A DNA stretch of 64,000 nt from Paulinella micropora (lineage: Eukaryota; Cercozoa; Imbricatea; Euglyphida). A program made the position numbers and the translations under genes. Positions 44,401 through 55,000 of the stretch are shown in pieces. The stretch spans positions 780,868 to 844,867 of the forward strand of contig BJOX01000101.1 in the NCBI GenBank assembly GCA_009731375.1, in the 5' to 3' direction. The first letter of the stretch is position 1; every line of letters starts with the position of its first letter. The notes below the pieces were generated by a model. It made no database searches. It was not told the DNA's origin and saw only the letters and a program-made list of their open reading frames with translations.

Positions 44401-47338
44401 TCGCCAACGCCAGCGGGCTCGGCACCAGCTTTGGCACTTATGTGAATTTGGCGGCCGCCCTGGCGGCGCCCGTGCCACCAGTGCAGGCGCTGTACTGCGC
44501 GCCCAGCGGCGGCGCCTGTTATTTGCCCTTCGCGCCCTGCCCGGGCTGTTCTGACAACGCCTTCGCGGGCTGCGCCAACCTCGCGTTGCACCCGGTGCTC
44601 GGTACAGTTGGCGTCACTAATGGTTCGATCGTCAGGGTGTACAGCGCGGGCTACACGCAACCGTTCAATGGTGGCTGGAGCGGCACCAGCGCCAGTAACA
44701 ACGTGGTGCGGCTCGACACGTGCGACTTCGTGCTGTTGGACGACGTGGTACCGCTCGCGCTGTGCAACCAGCTCTCAACGACGTGCGCGGCCAGTGGCGC
44801 ACTGGTTTATGCCGCGCGCTCGGACCCATCGTCCAGTTACTACCACTTTGGCGACAGTGCGCTGCAGATGCTGACCAGCAACTACGGCGCCGATAACGCT
44901 AATATCCAGGTGCCGTACTGGCTCGATTCGGTCGGCGTGACGAACGTCGACGTCCGTGGCGCGTCGTCGGCCAGCGTCACCGAGAGCGCACGGCTGCTGG
45001 CGCTGCAGCTGTTGACCTTCACGAATGCGGCGCCGCCCAACGTGCGCGCCGCCGTGCTCGCCGACCCTACTAATGCGGACTGGGCCGTCTACTTTCCCGC
45101 CGTGAACGCCTCCGGCAGCCCGGCGGCCAACTTCTACACGGATCACTTCCTCGTCTATTTGGACACGCTCGCGCTGCTGCTCGACCACACGCTACAGCTG
45201 GGCGCCAACGTGTTCAACTTCACGGCCTACGACGAACAGGCAAACGACGCGACGTTTACGCTGACCGTAACTCTCACAGACGCGGAGCCGCCCGTGTTCT
45301 TCGACTGCCCGCCGGTGCCGTTAGTGCTGTACACGTCGACCTGCGGTACAGTGTTCACGCCCAACTGCACGTTCGCGCCGCTCACGCTGCACTTTGGCGA
45401 CAATCTGTACTTGGCCGACGGCGTCAGCCGCAACAGCACCACCGTGGTCAACCTCGGCACTCTGGACGGCGAACGCAACACCTCGACAACCGTCACGATC
45501 TTCGACGAGGCGGGCAACTCGGCCTCGTGCACCGTCACGGGCGTCGTCGAGGACGACACGCCGCCCGTGTTCTCCAATTGCCCGCCGGGCCTCGGCGGCA
45601 CGGGCTGGGCGTCGCGCACCGTGCGCATTGCCATGCCCGGCGACACCAACACCACCCTGCCCGGCGGCGGCGCCTTCTATACGTTTGCGCCCCTGGGCTA
45701 CGACAACCTGCCGGGCGCGCTCACGACCAACGTCACCGTGCGCTCAAGTGTCGGCACGGTCTTGTACCAAAACACGGCCGACGACGGCGGCTCCTGTCCG
45801 CGTGGCGGTTCGGCGCGGGCGACTACGCCGTGCACGCGACGCTGGCCGACCAGTCGTCGCCGCCCAACATGCAGCCCGGCAGTTGCGACTACAACTTCAC
45901 CGTGGAGCCGGCCTACGACGTGCCGGCGCTGCAGTCGCTCGTGCTGTCCTTCTCGGTGTCGCGCCACGGCAACGTGTTCCAGGGCACGGTGTCTTACGTC
46001 ACGGCCATCAACTACCCGTACGTCGGCGCCGTCGGCACCGGGACCCTCTTGTCAGCCGGCAACGTCAGCAACGTGTCAGTTTCCAGCGACAGTGCCGTTG
46101 CCTCGTCCAACTGCGACAGCTCGCTGGCGCGCCAGTCCTCGTACGACGGGCTGTGCTTCCAGTACTACGAGGCCGCCTTTGTGCTCGGCACGTGCGACCC
46201 CGTGCAAACGACGATTGTCGTGCCGCACGACACCAGCTGCACGGGCATGACGCAAGGCCTCAGCCACATCGCCGGTGGCTGCGCCGTCACGGCCGTGCGC
46301 GAGGTCGAGCTGGCCTTTGCGGCGCAGGAGTTCTGCGCCATCGAGCTGGCCAGCAACAGCCTGCGGGGCGGCGCGCTGCCCATCAACGAGTCGTACGCGC
46401 TGCAGCTGCTGGCGCAGCTGGCCGCGGCCACGACGTCGCAGCTCGACGAGGCTGACATCGCGACCACGACCGTGTTTTTCGCGCACAGCAACCAATCGAC
46501 ATCCTCTACGCGCCTGTGCTTTGTCGGCTACGTCAAGTCCGGCCAGGACGTGATCGTCAGCAAGGTCACGCTGAACGAGCAGGCGGGGCTCGACTTCCTC
46601 ATCAACGGCACCACCTACGTGGCCGAGAACTTTACCGTGCTGCAGCCCGACGCGCCCGTGAGCAACGTCGTGGTGCTGTGCGCCGACCTGCCCGTCCCCG
46701 ACTACAACTCCACCGAGGTGCTGGTGCAGCTCAGTTTCAACGTGGACGTGGAGTACCTGGGCGTCAACGGCAGGCGCCGCCGGGTTGTGCTGGCGCTGCC
46801 GACCGCCCCGGCCCAGCCGGTTGTCACGCGGTGGGCGGCCTCTGACCCGACGACGCCATTGCCCGCCTGGTACAAACGGCTGCCCAGCCGACGCCGCCGC
46901 GCGGCGGCGGCCGAAGGGGAGCCGGGCTACGCCGCGGCGCTCGCGCAGCAGGAAACGTTCGGCCTGACGATCGTCGGCACCGGTGGCACAAATGAGCAGC
47001 AGCCGCCCCCGGCGGCGGCGGCGGAGGAGGTCGCGGGGCCGCCGCAATTCGGCTGGAAGGAAATTGTCTGCGGCGTGGCCGCGGCGGTGGGCGTGCTCCT
47101 GTTGTTGGGCGCCGGCGTTTGGTACTGGCGCCGTGCACGCAAGCCCGACAACTTGAGTCCTGACGACAGCGCGCATGCCGCTTCTTCCAGGGCCGACCTG
47201 CACCGCCGCAACGTCGATGGCACTTCGAGCGGGGCCGGCACGCCTGTCAGCCGCCAAAGGCCGAGCCGTGAAAGGCCGAGCCTGCTACACGGCGAACGCG
47301 ACGTGGCCGAAGACAGCCGCGAGCGTCAGATCTTGTAA
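38472..47338 (+). CDS. Giant type I membrane protein with HYR repeats
   Basis: Roughly 2,955 codons. Signal peptide MSTLVLLALLGVQVYG; then a Cys-rich N-terminal domain; then many HYR-type immunoglobulin-like repeats, recognised by D-x-AGN-x2-WCNFTLVI-D-x-TPP style strands (for example VAGNVQQCNFTVNVIDTSPP and DEAGNLAWCNFTLVIDNTPP). Around 42350-42640 is a Cys-rich CGDG-x-LD...EQC module resembling the DUF4215 family. C-terminally, a linker, one membrane helix (VCGVAAAVGVLLLLGAGVWYW) and a basic cytoplasmic tail. HYR repeats are adhesion modules of extracellular proteins. The frame shifts three times: at about 42346 and 42777 (a compensating +1/-1 pair around the CGDG module) and at about 45800. 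All four segments are plainly coding and GC-rich, so errors or recent decay are both possible. Many N-glycosylation sites are present. Confidence 0.8.
42348..42497 (+). repeat. 61-bp direct repeat with 87-bp period inside HYR gene
   Basis: An identical stretch from TCCTGCGTGGTCCGG through GACTTCTACGG occurs at 42349 and again at 42436. The 87-base period preserves reading frame and duplicates the CGDGLLDFYG motif. Confidence 0.9.
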
Positions 47339-47509
47339 AGAAACAGAAAAGTGCGAGGGAGAAGAAGCTTTTTTTAAAAGAAGCTCTGACGAGAAGAAGA
47401 AAAAACTTCCAAAGAGAATTGCTTTTTTTTAAAAAAAATTATTAAATCAATGGTAAGAACAAGCAGCGATTTTTTGGTTAAGGGAACCCGACGGAAGTAC
47501 AGAGGTATT

Positions 47510-48144
47510 GCCTCCTGTTTCAGTAAAAAAACTGTGCAACGTTGGCCTGCCTTGCCAAATTCTTCAAGGTAGTAGTCTCCATGAACGCGTTCGTAAACCC
47601 CCCCCCCCCCGATGCGTAGCTTTTGCAGCGATTTGACTTTCTTGGCGTAGTCAAGACCTTTTTGTGCTGGTCTTGCTGGCTAGTGAGAGTTCAATCTCCC
47701 GCAGATCATAGGTGATCTTTCCCTCACCTAAAAGCTTCGATATTGCTATAATAATTTCGAGAGTCTTGTATTGCTCTTCTAAGCCCCGCCTCGGTATAGC
47801 CGTAATTCTTAAAGTAAATTGTGCAACCTGGGCTGGCCTTGCAAAATTCGTCGATGTAAGCTGTGGGAATGCGTGCGCAACCATCGATCTCGAGCTTTTT
47901 AAGCGATCGGATTTTCTTGCAATGATCGAGACCCTCCATGTCAACAACAGAGTTACGGACATCCAGCTGTTCAAGCTTGGTTGCCTCTTTTGCCACGTGT
48001 GTTTAGGCCCTCGGACGTGATGTTTTGGCAGTCGGCGAGAACAAGTTTGTTGAGGTTTGGTTGTCTTCTCAAAGCCTCCCGCAGCTGTTCGTCCGTGATT
48101 TCGGCACCTCCAGTATAGCACCCCGAACATTTCTCTTGAGACAT
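47510..48144 (-). pseudogene. Decayed LRR protein remnant
   Basis: From an ATG at 48144 the frame encodes an AMN1/F-box-type leucine-rich repeat (QLREALRRQPNLNKLVLADC, NITSEGL). The repeat pattern then jumps +1 at about 48000 to a second frame (LEQLDVRNSVVDMEGLDHC, SLKKLEIDGC) that stops at 47724. Further LRR-like words (LDYAKKVKSLQKLRI) appear in another frame around 47600-47650 before a C-run. Because three successive frames are needed, this is most likely a pseudogene of the F-box/LRR family present elsewhere in the window. Confidence 0.6.
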
Positions 48145-48486
48145 GTTGGCTGCTGCACCTGTCTTTTATACGGTTGCCAGGCACAGGCACAAAAAATTTG
48201 GGAAAGGTCAATTTGGCCGAGAAGACGCCGGGCCAATTGCGCGAGGGAGGGGGAGGGGGGCCGGGAGAACCAGCAAACAAAAAAGGAAGGAGGGGAGGGG
48301 GGGCCGGACCTTTTTTGAGACAATCGCGGGCCCGGGAAATTTGCCCGTGAAACGCCCGTATTTTGCGAAACACCTTAATTGCGAGTAAAATCTGGCCGCA
48401 AAATTGACAGTCGCGGAAACTTTTTTTTTTGAGTATAGGACGTATTGATTTTGGTTTGCTTCGCCAAGAAAAAAGCTGGGGAAAAA

Positions 48487-48538
48487 TTGGCGGGCGGGGA
48501 AAAAAATCCCGCGATTGAAATTTTTCCCCGCCCGCCAG
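48487..48538. repeat. Hairpin element with GGCGGGCGGGGAAA core
   Basis: The left arm contains TTGGCGGGCGGGGAAAAA and the right arm its near reverse complement (TTTTTCCCCGCCCGCCAG). The right flank CCTCGCTCAGC is found in both arms of the next element. Confidence 0.85.
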
Positions 48539-48764
48539 TCCTCGCTCAGCTTTTTTTTATTTTTTATTTATTTTTTTTATTTTTTTGCAAACCAATGTTT
48601 CAGTTTCGCTAGTAAAAAACCCACCACCAGTAATTGTGACCACCGGTGTAGTGTGCTAACCTGTGTACGCAGCAGAATCCTGCCACCAGACAGTTCCAGC
48701 CACCGGTGTAGAGGAAAAGTTTTTTTGAGTGTAGGACGTATTGATTTTGGTTTGCTTCGCCAAG

Positions 48765-48853
48765 AAAAAAGCTGAGCGAGGATTGGCGGGCGGGGAAAAA
48801 TTTCAATCGCTGGATTTTTTTTCCCGCCCGCCAATCCTCGCTCAGCTTTTTTT
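48765..48853. repeat. Near-perfect 35-bp inverted repeat
   Basis: The arms AAAGCTGAGCGAGGATTGG plus GCGGGCGGGG and their reverse complement (one G fewer) flank a 15-base loop. The core is shared with the hairpins at 27.7 and 28.1 kb. Confidence 0.9.
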
Positions 48854-49211
48854 TCTGCAGACCAAACCAAATCAAATGCCGAAACGTTCTTAAAAAAATT
48901 AGCTACTAGAAAACCCGCCACTAGTCAGTTCCCGCCACCGGTGTAAGGTTCCAACAGAAGTGGCGACAGAATCCTGTCACCAGACGTTTGGCCCACCGGT
49001 GTAGGGTTCCAACGGAGGCAGAATCCTGCCACCAGTTTCTGCCGCGCAGTGGCCAAGGAAAAGCCACGACACTTTGGCAACTGCCTTGGTTTGGTTTGTG
49101 CGGGAAAGGACCGGCGGGGCGAGGGGATTTTGTAAAGGCCAAGAATAAGCTTTTTTAAGACGAACGGACAGAACGGGCTTTCTTGTTTTTTGCAAAACCG
49201 GCTGCCAATTT

Positions 49212-51215
49212 TTATAGGTAGAGACTTTGCCGTGGATGGAGCGTTTGGCCAGCAATAGTCAGGACTGTCGACTCGCTCGCGTTAAATATTTCTTGGCACC
49301 TGAAGCGCGCAGAGGCCGGCGGCATAAGCAACTTCAGCTTCCGAACCCGACCTTTCGGTTCGATGACTAGCTTCCGTAATACTATCTCGCAAGTAAGCTC
49401 TTGTAGGTCTAGCCAGCCCAAAGTGACGTTCGAGATTGTGAGAACGTCAAACGTGCCTAAGCGGTTTGCAGACAAAACGCGCGAGGGAGACAACACAGAG
49501 CCTACCAAACACAGTCCCAGATCTTTGCGTACAATCTCGTCCACTTGCATATTCTCGGGTAATGCATACTTGCATGCCAGCGTCAATGGCACGTTGCTGT
49601 CAATGGCAGAAGTTAGCGTTAGGTTCTCGAGAACACATTCGATATCGACCCGAAAGCCCGTCAAATCTTGGCACCGGCTGCCGCAATCGATAGTCAGATT
49701 CTCGACTGCTTGTGAAGCATCGTAGTTAATATTGCTGGCATAAGCGTACAAACGCGGCCCGCAATTTTCCAATTTCAGGGAGTTCCACCGGGGGCCCTCA
49801 AGGCTGGGCAGTTCCTGGATCTCCCGCAGCTCCAGCTTGTGTTTGCCCCTGCCATCGGCCAGCAGCGCCTGGCGCAACTGCTCGGGGCTTGTCTCGCGCA
49901 GGACTAAGTCAGAACCGCCACAAGTTGGCGGCCCGGCCAGCACGTGACCGCTGTCCAGGGGCACGTGACCGATGTCCAGGCGCGCGAGTGAGACCCAGGG
50001 GCTGTTATTTATCATGAGACTCTCTGGGGACAAACGACCCCAGTCGATGTTGTCGACGACGCCAGGGCCTCCATTGCAGTCAACAAATGTACACTCCACT
50101 ATGCCGCCCGGCACGTCTAACCAACCCTGCGGGAGCCTGTGCAGACCGTTGCAATCTTCAAAATATAAAGCTTGAAGGCGTTCACGGCTGCTTATTCTGA
50201 GCCTCGTTAGCGCCGGAACAGTTGTGAAATGGATATCGCTAAGAAAGCCTGGGGCGACCGTGTGGTACTCGATGTCGATTTCTTCGAACGGCACGTCTTC
50301 GAATTCAATCAACTCCTCCTTTTGGTCGGCAAAGCCCCCCCGGCCCAAGTGTAGCTCCACGCGGCGCACTTGGTTTAGCCAAGAGTCGGGATTCCTGACA
50401 TCGCCAAACAAGCCCTGGAGAAACTCGTCAGTTTCTACGGTGCCGGGCAGGCTGTAGACCACCAACCGTTGCGGGGGGCGGCTCCCCGCGGGCAGCTCTG
50501 CGTCGAATCTCTGGGCGGGGCGCAGGCGCTCCGGCAGCACGGCTAGATCGAGCACTACCTCGGACCCGACGTCCAGGTACTTGCGCCTGAGCGCCTCGTT
50601 CTGGCACGCGCGGTACAGACACTCCCGCACCGCGCGCCGCAAACGCCCCGCCACCAAGGGCGGCCAAATGTCCAGGCAGAGACTCGCCAGCCCGTCGGGG
50701 TTGTCCCGCGCTTGGTGCAACCGCCGCAGCAAGGCACCGTCGACTCGCGCGTTGAAGCACTGGCGGAAGACGCGGAGCACCAGGTCCTGCCTCAGCCAGT
50801 CCGCAGGGCCGAACAGCTGCCAGCAGTGTGAGATTTGGCGCCAGGAGTCGTTCGTAGGCAGGTGCTGGGCGATCTCGTCAAACACGTCATCTGGCACGGG
50901 CAGAGATGGCGGCGGCGCCGCTAGCCTGCGCGACCAGCAGTTTCTGCACCGGACCCGCACGGTTCTCCTGTCCCACCACTGGTTGATCAGTTCGAACGAC
51001 CAGTTGCAGTACAGCGCCAGGCGCAGCAGGCAGCCGCGCTGACTGTCCGGCGGCAGCAGCAGCCGCGCGTGGCTGTCGCGGGCGTACCTAGTCAGAAAGT
51101 CGAGCGCGGCCCGCAGTTGCGCGCGGGTGGGATTGGGCTCGTTATTATTTAGTACAAAGGTCGGCCCCGGCGCGCTGGACAGGCCCGGCGGCGGCGGGTC
51201 CCCCGCCAACTCCAT
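49212..51215 (-). CDS. F-box/LRR-like protein
   Basis: 667 residues from the ATG for MELAGDPPPPG. After a proline-rich start and a helical region there is an F-box-like segment at about residues 105-155 (LPVPDDVFDEIAQHLPTNDS, with downstream Trp-rich helices), then about 400 residues of irregular leucine-rich repeats (for example ALTRLRISSRERLQALYFED, DVLTISNVTLGWLDLQEL). F-box proteins are substrate adaptors of SCF ubiquitin ligases, with the LRRs binding the target. Large viruses commonly encode such adaptors to redirect host ubiquitination. No membrane segment is present. A G-run with CCG on its coding strand lies about 310 bases upstream. Confidence 0.65.
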   Translation of the reverse strand: MELAGDPPPPGLSSAPGPTFVLNNNEPNPTRAQLRAALDFLTRYARDSHARLLLPPDSQRGCLLRLALYCNWSFELINQWWDRRTVRVRCRNCWSRRLAAPPPSLPVPDDVFDEIAQHLPTNDSWRQISHCWQLFGPADWLRQDLVLRVFRQCFNARVDGALLRRLHQARDNPDGLASLCLDIWPPLVAGRLRRAVRECLYRACQNEALRRKYLDVGSEVVLDLAVLPERLRPAQRFDAELPAGSRPPQRLVVYSLPGTVETDEFLQGLFGDVRNPDSWLNQVRRVELHLGRGGFADQKEELIEFEDVPFEEIDIEYHTVAPGFLSDIHFTTVPALTRLRISSRERLQALYFEDCNGLHRLPQGWLDVPGGIVECTFVDCNGGPGVVDNIDWGRLSPESLMINNSPWVSLARLDIGHVPLDSGHVLAGPPTCGGSDLVLRETSPEQLRQALLADGRGKHKLELREIQELPSLEGPRWNSLKLENCGPRLYAYASNINYDASQAVENLTIDCGSRCQDLTGFRVDIECVLENLTLTSAIDSNVPLTLACKYALPENMQVDEIVRKDLGLCLVGSVLSPSRVLSANRLGTFDVLTISNVTLGWLDLQELTCEIVLRKLVIEPKGRVRKLKLLMPPASARFRCQEIFNASESTVLTIAGQTLHPRQSLYL

Positions 51216-51755
51216 ACTATAAGGCACTTTTTCTGCGTGAACTACGAACAGTGCTCTTCTTGCATTTCTTTTAAAATCTTAAGGGTCGACCAAGATGGTG
51301 GCAAAAAAAACGTCCTCTTTCTTGATCTACCTTGGCACTTGCACCCGCCCACATTTTCTCTCTACATCGCCGGAAATTACGATACTTTGGCATCTGACGT
51401 GAAATTCGCCGGGGGGTCCGGATTTGTAAACCAAACATTTGGCCGCAGTCGCCACTTTTTTTTTGTTAGCTGAACTTACGAGCGAACGGGGGCGGGCGGG
51501 GGAAAAAGTGATTAGCGTGGCCTCGGCCCCCCCCCCATCTCGCCTTGCCAACCCAAAGGTAGTGGAGAGGTGGGAGCCAGCTACTGGCGGGAGACTACGC
51601 GACTAATATTCCCACCTCCCCCCAAATGCGCACCAACAACCTTCGGGAGGGAGAGGAGATTTGGGAGCAAAACCGGAACACCATCTTCCCCACGACTACT
51701 AGTTTCTCTTTTTTGCCTCAATTTTCTGAGCTTTTTTTATTGAGACCAAAACCAA
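51216..51755. promoter_or_regulatory. Leader of F-box/LRR gene
   Basis: Low-complexity sequence with CGGCCCCCCCCCC at 51524-51536 (G-run plus CCG on the minus strand) and a GGCGGGCGGGGGAAAAAG word at 51491 related to the hairpin cores. No gene is seen. Confidence 0.4.
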
Positions 51756-52019
51756 TCACAGACCAAAGAAAAAGCAGCTAAGCTGCGCACTAAGAACATG
51801 AACGTAGCAAATACTTGGCCGGGAGGCCACGTGCCTCGAAGAATTGCTGTGCCTCCGAGTCGCCANNNNNNNNNNTTTAGTTCGCAGCTCAAACTCGGCC
51901 GTGCCGGCGCGCACTAGTCCTTGGGGCTCGTCCACAGTGTAAAGGTGCAAGTCATCGCCCGGGGCAAGATCAAAAAAGACAACGCCAAGATTTGGGATGC
52001 AGCAGAAAGAATCGGACAC
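51756..52019 (-). pseudogene. Possible gene fragment with 10-N gap
   Basis: A minus-strand frame (around CCIPNLGVVFFDLAPGDDLH) looks coding but has no ATG, is interrupted by a 10-N gap (51866-51875) and overlaps the expected 3' end of the HNH gene. It may be an exon or a gene remnant. Family not recognised. Confidence 0.3.
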
Positions 52020-52038
52020 TTGAGTAAAACCAGAAACT

Positions 52039-52044
52039 TTTATT
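52039..52044 (-). terminator. Poly(A) signal of HNH gene
   Basis: AATAAA on the minus strand, 34 bases after the spliced stop codon. Confidence 0.6.
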
Positions 52045-52077
52045 CATATCACTACTAGTGCTTTGCCTAAAAGACGT

Positions 52078-53339
52078 CTACATTTCTTCTAGGTCATCCA
52101 GTGTTATTTCTCTTGTGTACTTCTTTTTGATGTACTTGGCAAAAAGAATGGCGGTGCGTGCTGCCGTAGGACCTGCAAAAAAAGGAATGCACACACATGC
52201 ATTAGCAAACAAAAAAAAAGAAGTATGCAAGCGAACAAGTTACCAATGTACTGGGCCTTGGCCGGCATCCACCACGACGCGAATTTCTGATTGAAGATCT
52301 CGGGCATCAGCGCGTAGTTCCGCGGGTGGTCAGCACCGCCGAGCGAGTCCGGGATAATATGGTCAATGTGGAACGGGACCTTGCGCACGCCACCTTTGTC
52401 GAAATAATCGCGGAAGTAGATGCTGCCTCGGTGTGCCAAGACCCAGGCACGCGCCTGTGCCCTCGTCATAAAATGTTTGGTGTTGGTCAGCGGCTTGATA
52501 AACCCGAGATACACGGGCTGTGGCTCAATCTCGTGCGCTGGATGGATCTTGCGCATCTCTGCAATCATTTGATCCAGGTACTTCTTGCCGTTGGATGGCG
52601 TGATGTCGCTGCCGTCCCAGTCGATCTCTTGTGTGTCCGACTGGATCACAGACAGCAGCTGCGGTTGCTGAGGTACAGCTGACGCGTGGGTTATGAGGGC
52701 TTGTTCGGTATGTTTAACTGGTGGTTGCGCACTGGCTTCACTGGCTTCGGGTTGTGGCGGCGACAGCTTGGCCCGCTTGGCCGCGGGCTCTTCGGCAGTC
52801 TCGGGGGGCGCCGGGTGATTAGATGCTGTGCTACTACATATTGGTAAACCCGCCATGGAGCGCGATGCCAATCCGGCCATTTCAGCGCACAGTTCCCTGC
52901 AGCGCGGGTGGTCAAAGTAACATAACACCGTAAGCAAGTCCTTGAAGCGTACACAGGGAACGCCCCTGCTTTCGCTCTCCTTGACTTCTCGTGCCGGTGG
53001 CATTAGACCACAACCGGCCCGCGCAGTTTTGTATGGGAATTGAAAGAATTTCACACTAAGATGAGGCCAAAATTTATTACGCACCTGACACCACTTATTT
53101 CTGGCAGAATTTGGCTGGCAGTCCGTAAAGGCGCAAATGGCATCAGTAATAGAGAAATATTCGCCCGGAGCGCGCCTGATATTCGAAAAATCACGCGCCA
53201 TGATTTGCATAAGCAACTTGTTTTCATTTAGCACATTGGTAGGGTCGGCGCTACCACCTGGGGACATTTGTACCGCGGCGTCGGTGGCGACCGTCGCCAG
53301 CGGCGCGGGGGTTACGCTGGTCGCTTCCAGCTTGTCCAT
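52078..53339 (-). CDS. BRO/KilA-like N-terminal domain plus HNH nuclease, spliced
   Basis: Two exons, 52244-53339 and 52078-52172, joined in phase 1 across a 71-base intron; spliced length 396 residues. Residues about 55-155 (YFSITDAICAFTDCQPNSAR...VRFKDLLTVLCYF) resemble the BRO-N/KilA-N class of DNA-binding domains of large DNA viruses. Residues 185-192 (PAAKRAKL) are a near-copy of the c-Myc-type nuclear localisation signal. Residues about 320-355 are an HNH nuclease motif: FHIDHIIPDSLGGADHPRN, with His324, Asp326, His327, Asn341 and a later Asn. HNH enzymes cut DNA using a metal-bound His. Exon 2 adds an ordinary lysine-rich helical tail ending DDLEEM, whereas reading through the intron gives hydrophobic low-complexity sequence; this supports splicing. 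Confidence 0.8.
52173..52243 (-). other. Spliceosomal intron in HNH gene
   Basis: The donor is GTAACT directly after ACATTG and the acceptor is a T-run followed by GCAG before GTCCTACG. Removing the 71 bases keeps the frame and replaces a hydrophobic, T-rich translation with a normal C-terminus. Confidence 0.85.
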
Positions 53340-55000
53340 GTTTCGTTGTTGGCTCTATTGTGGTTCTGGCAGTACGTCGGATAGTGGACGGACAAGAGAT
53401 TACCAACAAGGTGGCGACAATTTTGTTACACTCCCCCCCCCCTTCCCCCCTCCCACCCGCCTCCGACAATATCGGCAAGAAAAAAACATATCGATCGGGG
53501 TGAGGGGGGGGGGGGAGGGGGAGAGGATTTGTGTCTCTCCCACCAAAAAACAAATTGGCGATCTAGATTGCACAGACTTTTTTTGCGGTTGAGTCAACGA
53601 CGGGGGGAGGGGAATTTCCAGTATAAAAAAACCCTTCCCACATTTGCCGCCCGCTTCTGTTGTTGCGGCCCACCCCCCCTCTCTTAGGGCCTTTTTAACA
53701 ACCTACTTTCCACCGGTGTGTGGCTCGGGGGGGGGGGGGATCGTTGCAAAAAAAAGACGATAGTCTGTCAATCTGACTCTCTATGTATCTCTGTCTTGCG
53801 ACATGAGCACGGCCTAGCTCAAGGGGGAACTGGTCTTGAAATCGCCGCGTGTACTTTTAATGAACTGTATAAAAAAATAAAACAAAATCAACGCAGGGTT
53901 CGAAGATGTTTTAACTTTTCTTTTTGTAAAACGTATTTTTTATTTTAAATTCTGTTTTTCCTTTCTTTCTCTCTCTCTCTCTCTCCCAGGCTTTCCGTAC
54001 CTCGCCAAGAATTAGACGGCTCCCAATTTTTTTTTGCTGCGCCTTTGGTGCGGCCGCGCGGGTTGTTTTTTTTTTTAGGGCCGGGTTTTTCTTTTAATAA
54101 AAAAAGTGGCGCGGACGCTGCGCTGTGAGGGCGCGAAGAGCGCGTTGGCGAGCCGGCACGCCAGGCCCAAGCAAGATGTCAAGAGTAGCACCATCGCGCC
54201 CCACAGCGCCAACGAAACAGCCCCGCCGCCGCCCCCGCCTGCGGTGGTAGCCAGGGTTGCGGAAAGCGCGGCCGCGCTGGCTGTGGCGCCCAGCGTGCTA
54301 GCTAACACAACATCACATAGAGGGTAGCGCGTGTGCACACAGCAACATGATCCGGCCTCGCTAGCTTGTCTCTGTCTCTCTCTCTCTCAGTCCGCACCCG
54401 TAGCGGCGGCCATCACCACAGTTAGCAGAGGCATGGAGATTTTTTTGTTGTTGTTTCGTCCGGGAGTTTTTTGATAAGACGTTCTTCTCCCCCTCCCCTG
54501 CTTCCTTTCCCCGTCCTTTTTTTCCCTTTGCGACTGGGCGGGGGGGGGGGGGCNNNNNNNNNNNNNNNNNNNNNNNNNNNNNNNNNNNNNNNGGGGGGGG
54601 GGGGGGCCGTCTTACCAACCAAGAAACAAACAAAAAAAGTGTGGGGGGGGCCAGACTTCTTCTTTTCACAATCGCAGAACCCCGCAGATTTGTTGTTGGC
54701 CGCAAAAATCGAATTGAATTGGTTGGTCTGGGAAAAAGCTGGGGAAAGATGGGGAAGAAATTTCAAGCGACGATCTCGACAGCAGCAAGCTGGGGAAAGC
54801 TGGGGAATGACGGCCGAAGAAGCAGCCCAGACACGCACCCCATCGCCTGTAGGAATTGATTGCCTTCTGTCCTCAAAAGCCAACTAGATTTTTTTAATAA
54901 ATTTATTTAAAAAAACTCCGGGGGGGAGGGCCGGAAGGAGGGATGGCAGGCGAGTTCACCTGCACAAAATAATGCCAAAATTTGTCAGAAAAAAGTCAGT
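53340..55000. other. Long low-complexity spacer, essentially non-coding
   Basis: Poly-C, poly-G, CT repeats (about 53970-53985, 54366-54388) and an N gap (54554-54592) flanked by G-runs. A CACCGGTG palindrome occurs at 53711. One minus-strand frame at 54075-54338 encodes an alanine/leucine-rich hydrophobic stretch (SLALWGAMVLLLTSCLGLA) but starts with GTG and is only weakly supported. The other frames are low complexity. Confidence 0.45.
54075..54338 (-). CDS. Possible small membrane protein
   Basis: An 87-codon frame with GC-rich codons and one good hydrophobic helix near the C-terminus followed by a basic tail. No in-frame ATG precedes it, so it may be an exon, use a different start, or be chance. 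Confidence 0.2.
   Translation of the reverse strand: MHTRYPLCDVVLASTLGATASAAALSATLATTAGGGGGGAVSLALWGAMVLLLTSCLGLACRLANALFAPSQRSVRATFFIKRKTRP

Larger units (their letters stand above)
48390..49211. other. Palindrome and CACCGGTG repeat cluster, non-coding
   Basis: No gene is seen. It contains two hairpin elements preceded by the same word of about 48 bases (TAGGACGTATTGATTTTGG at about 48435 and 48732), four CACCGGTG palindromes and three CAGAATCCTG(C/T)CACCAG words. Confidence 0.8.

Noticed and set aside
46076-47257. Minus-strand 393-codon frame in the HYR gene
   Set aside because: Shadow of the GC-rich sense frame, which encodes the membrane anchor and tail here.
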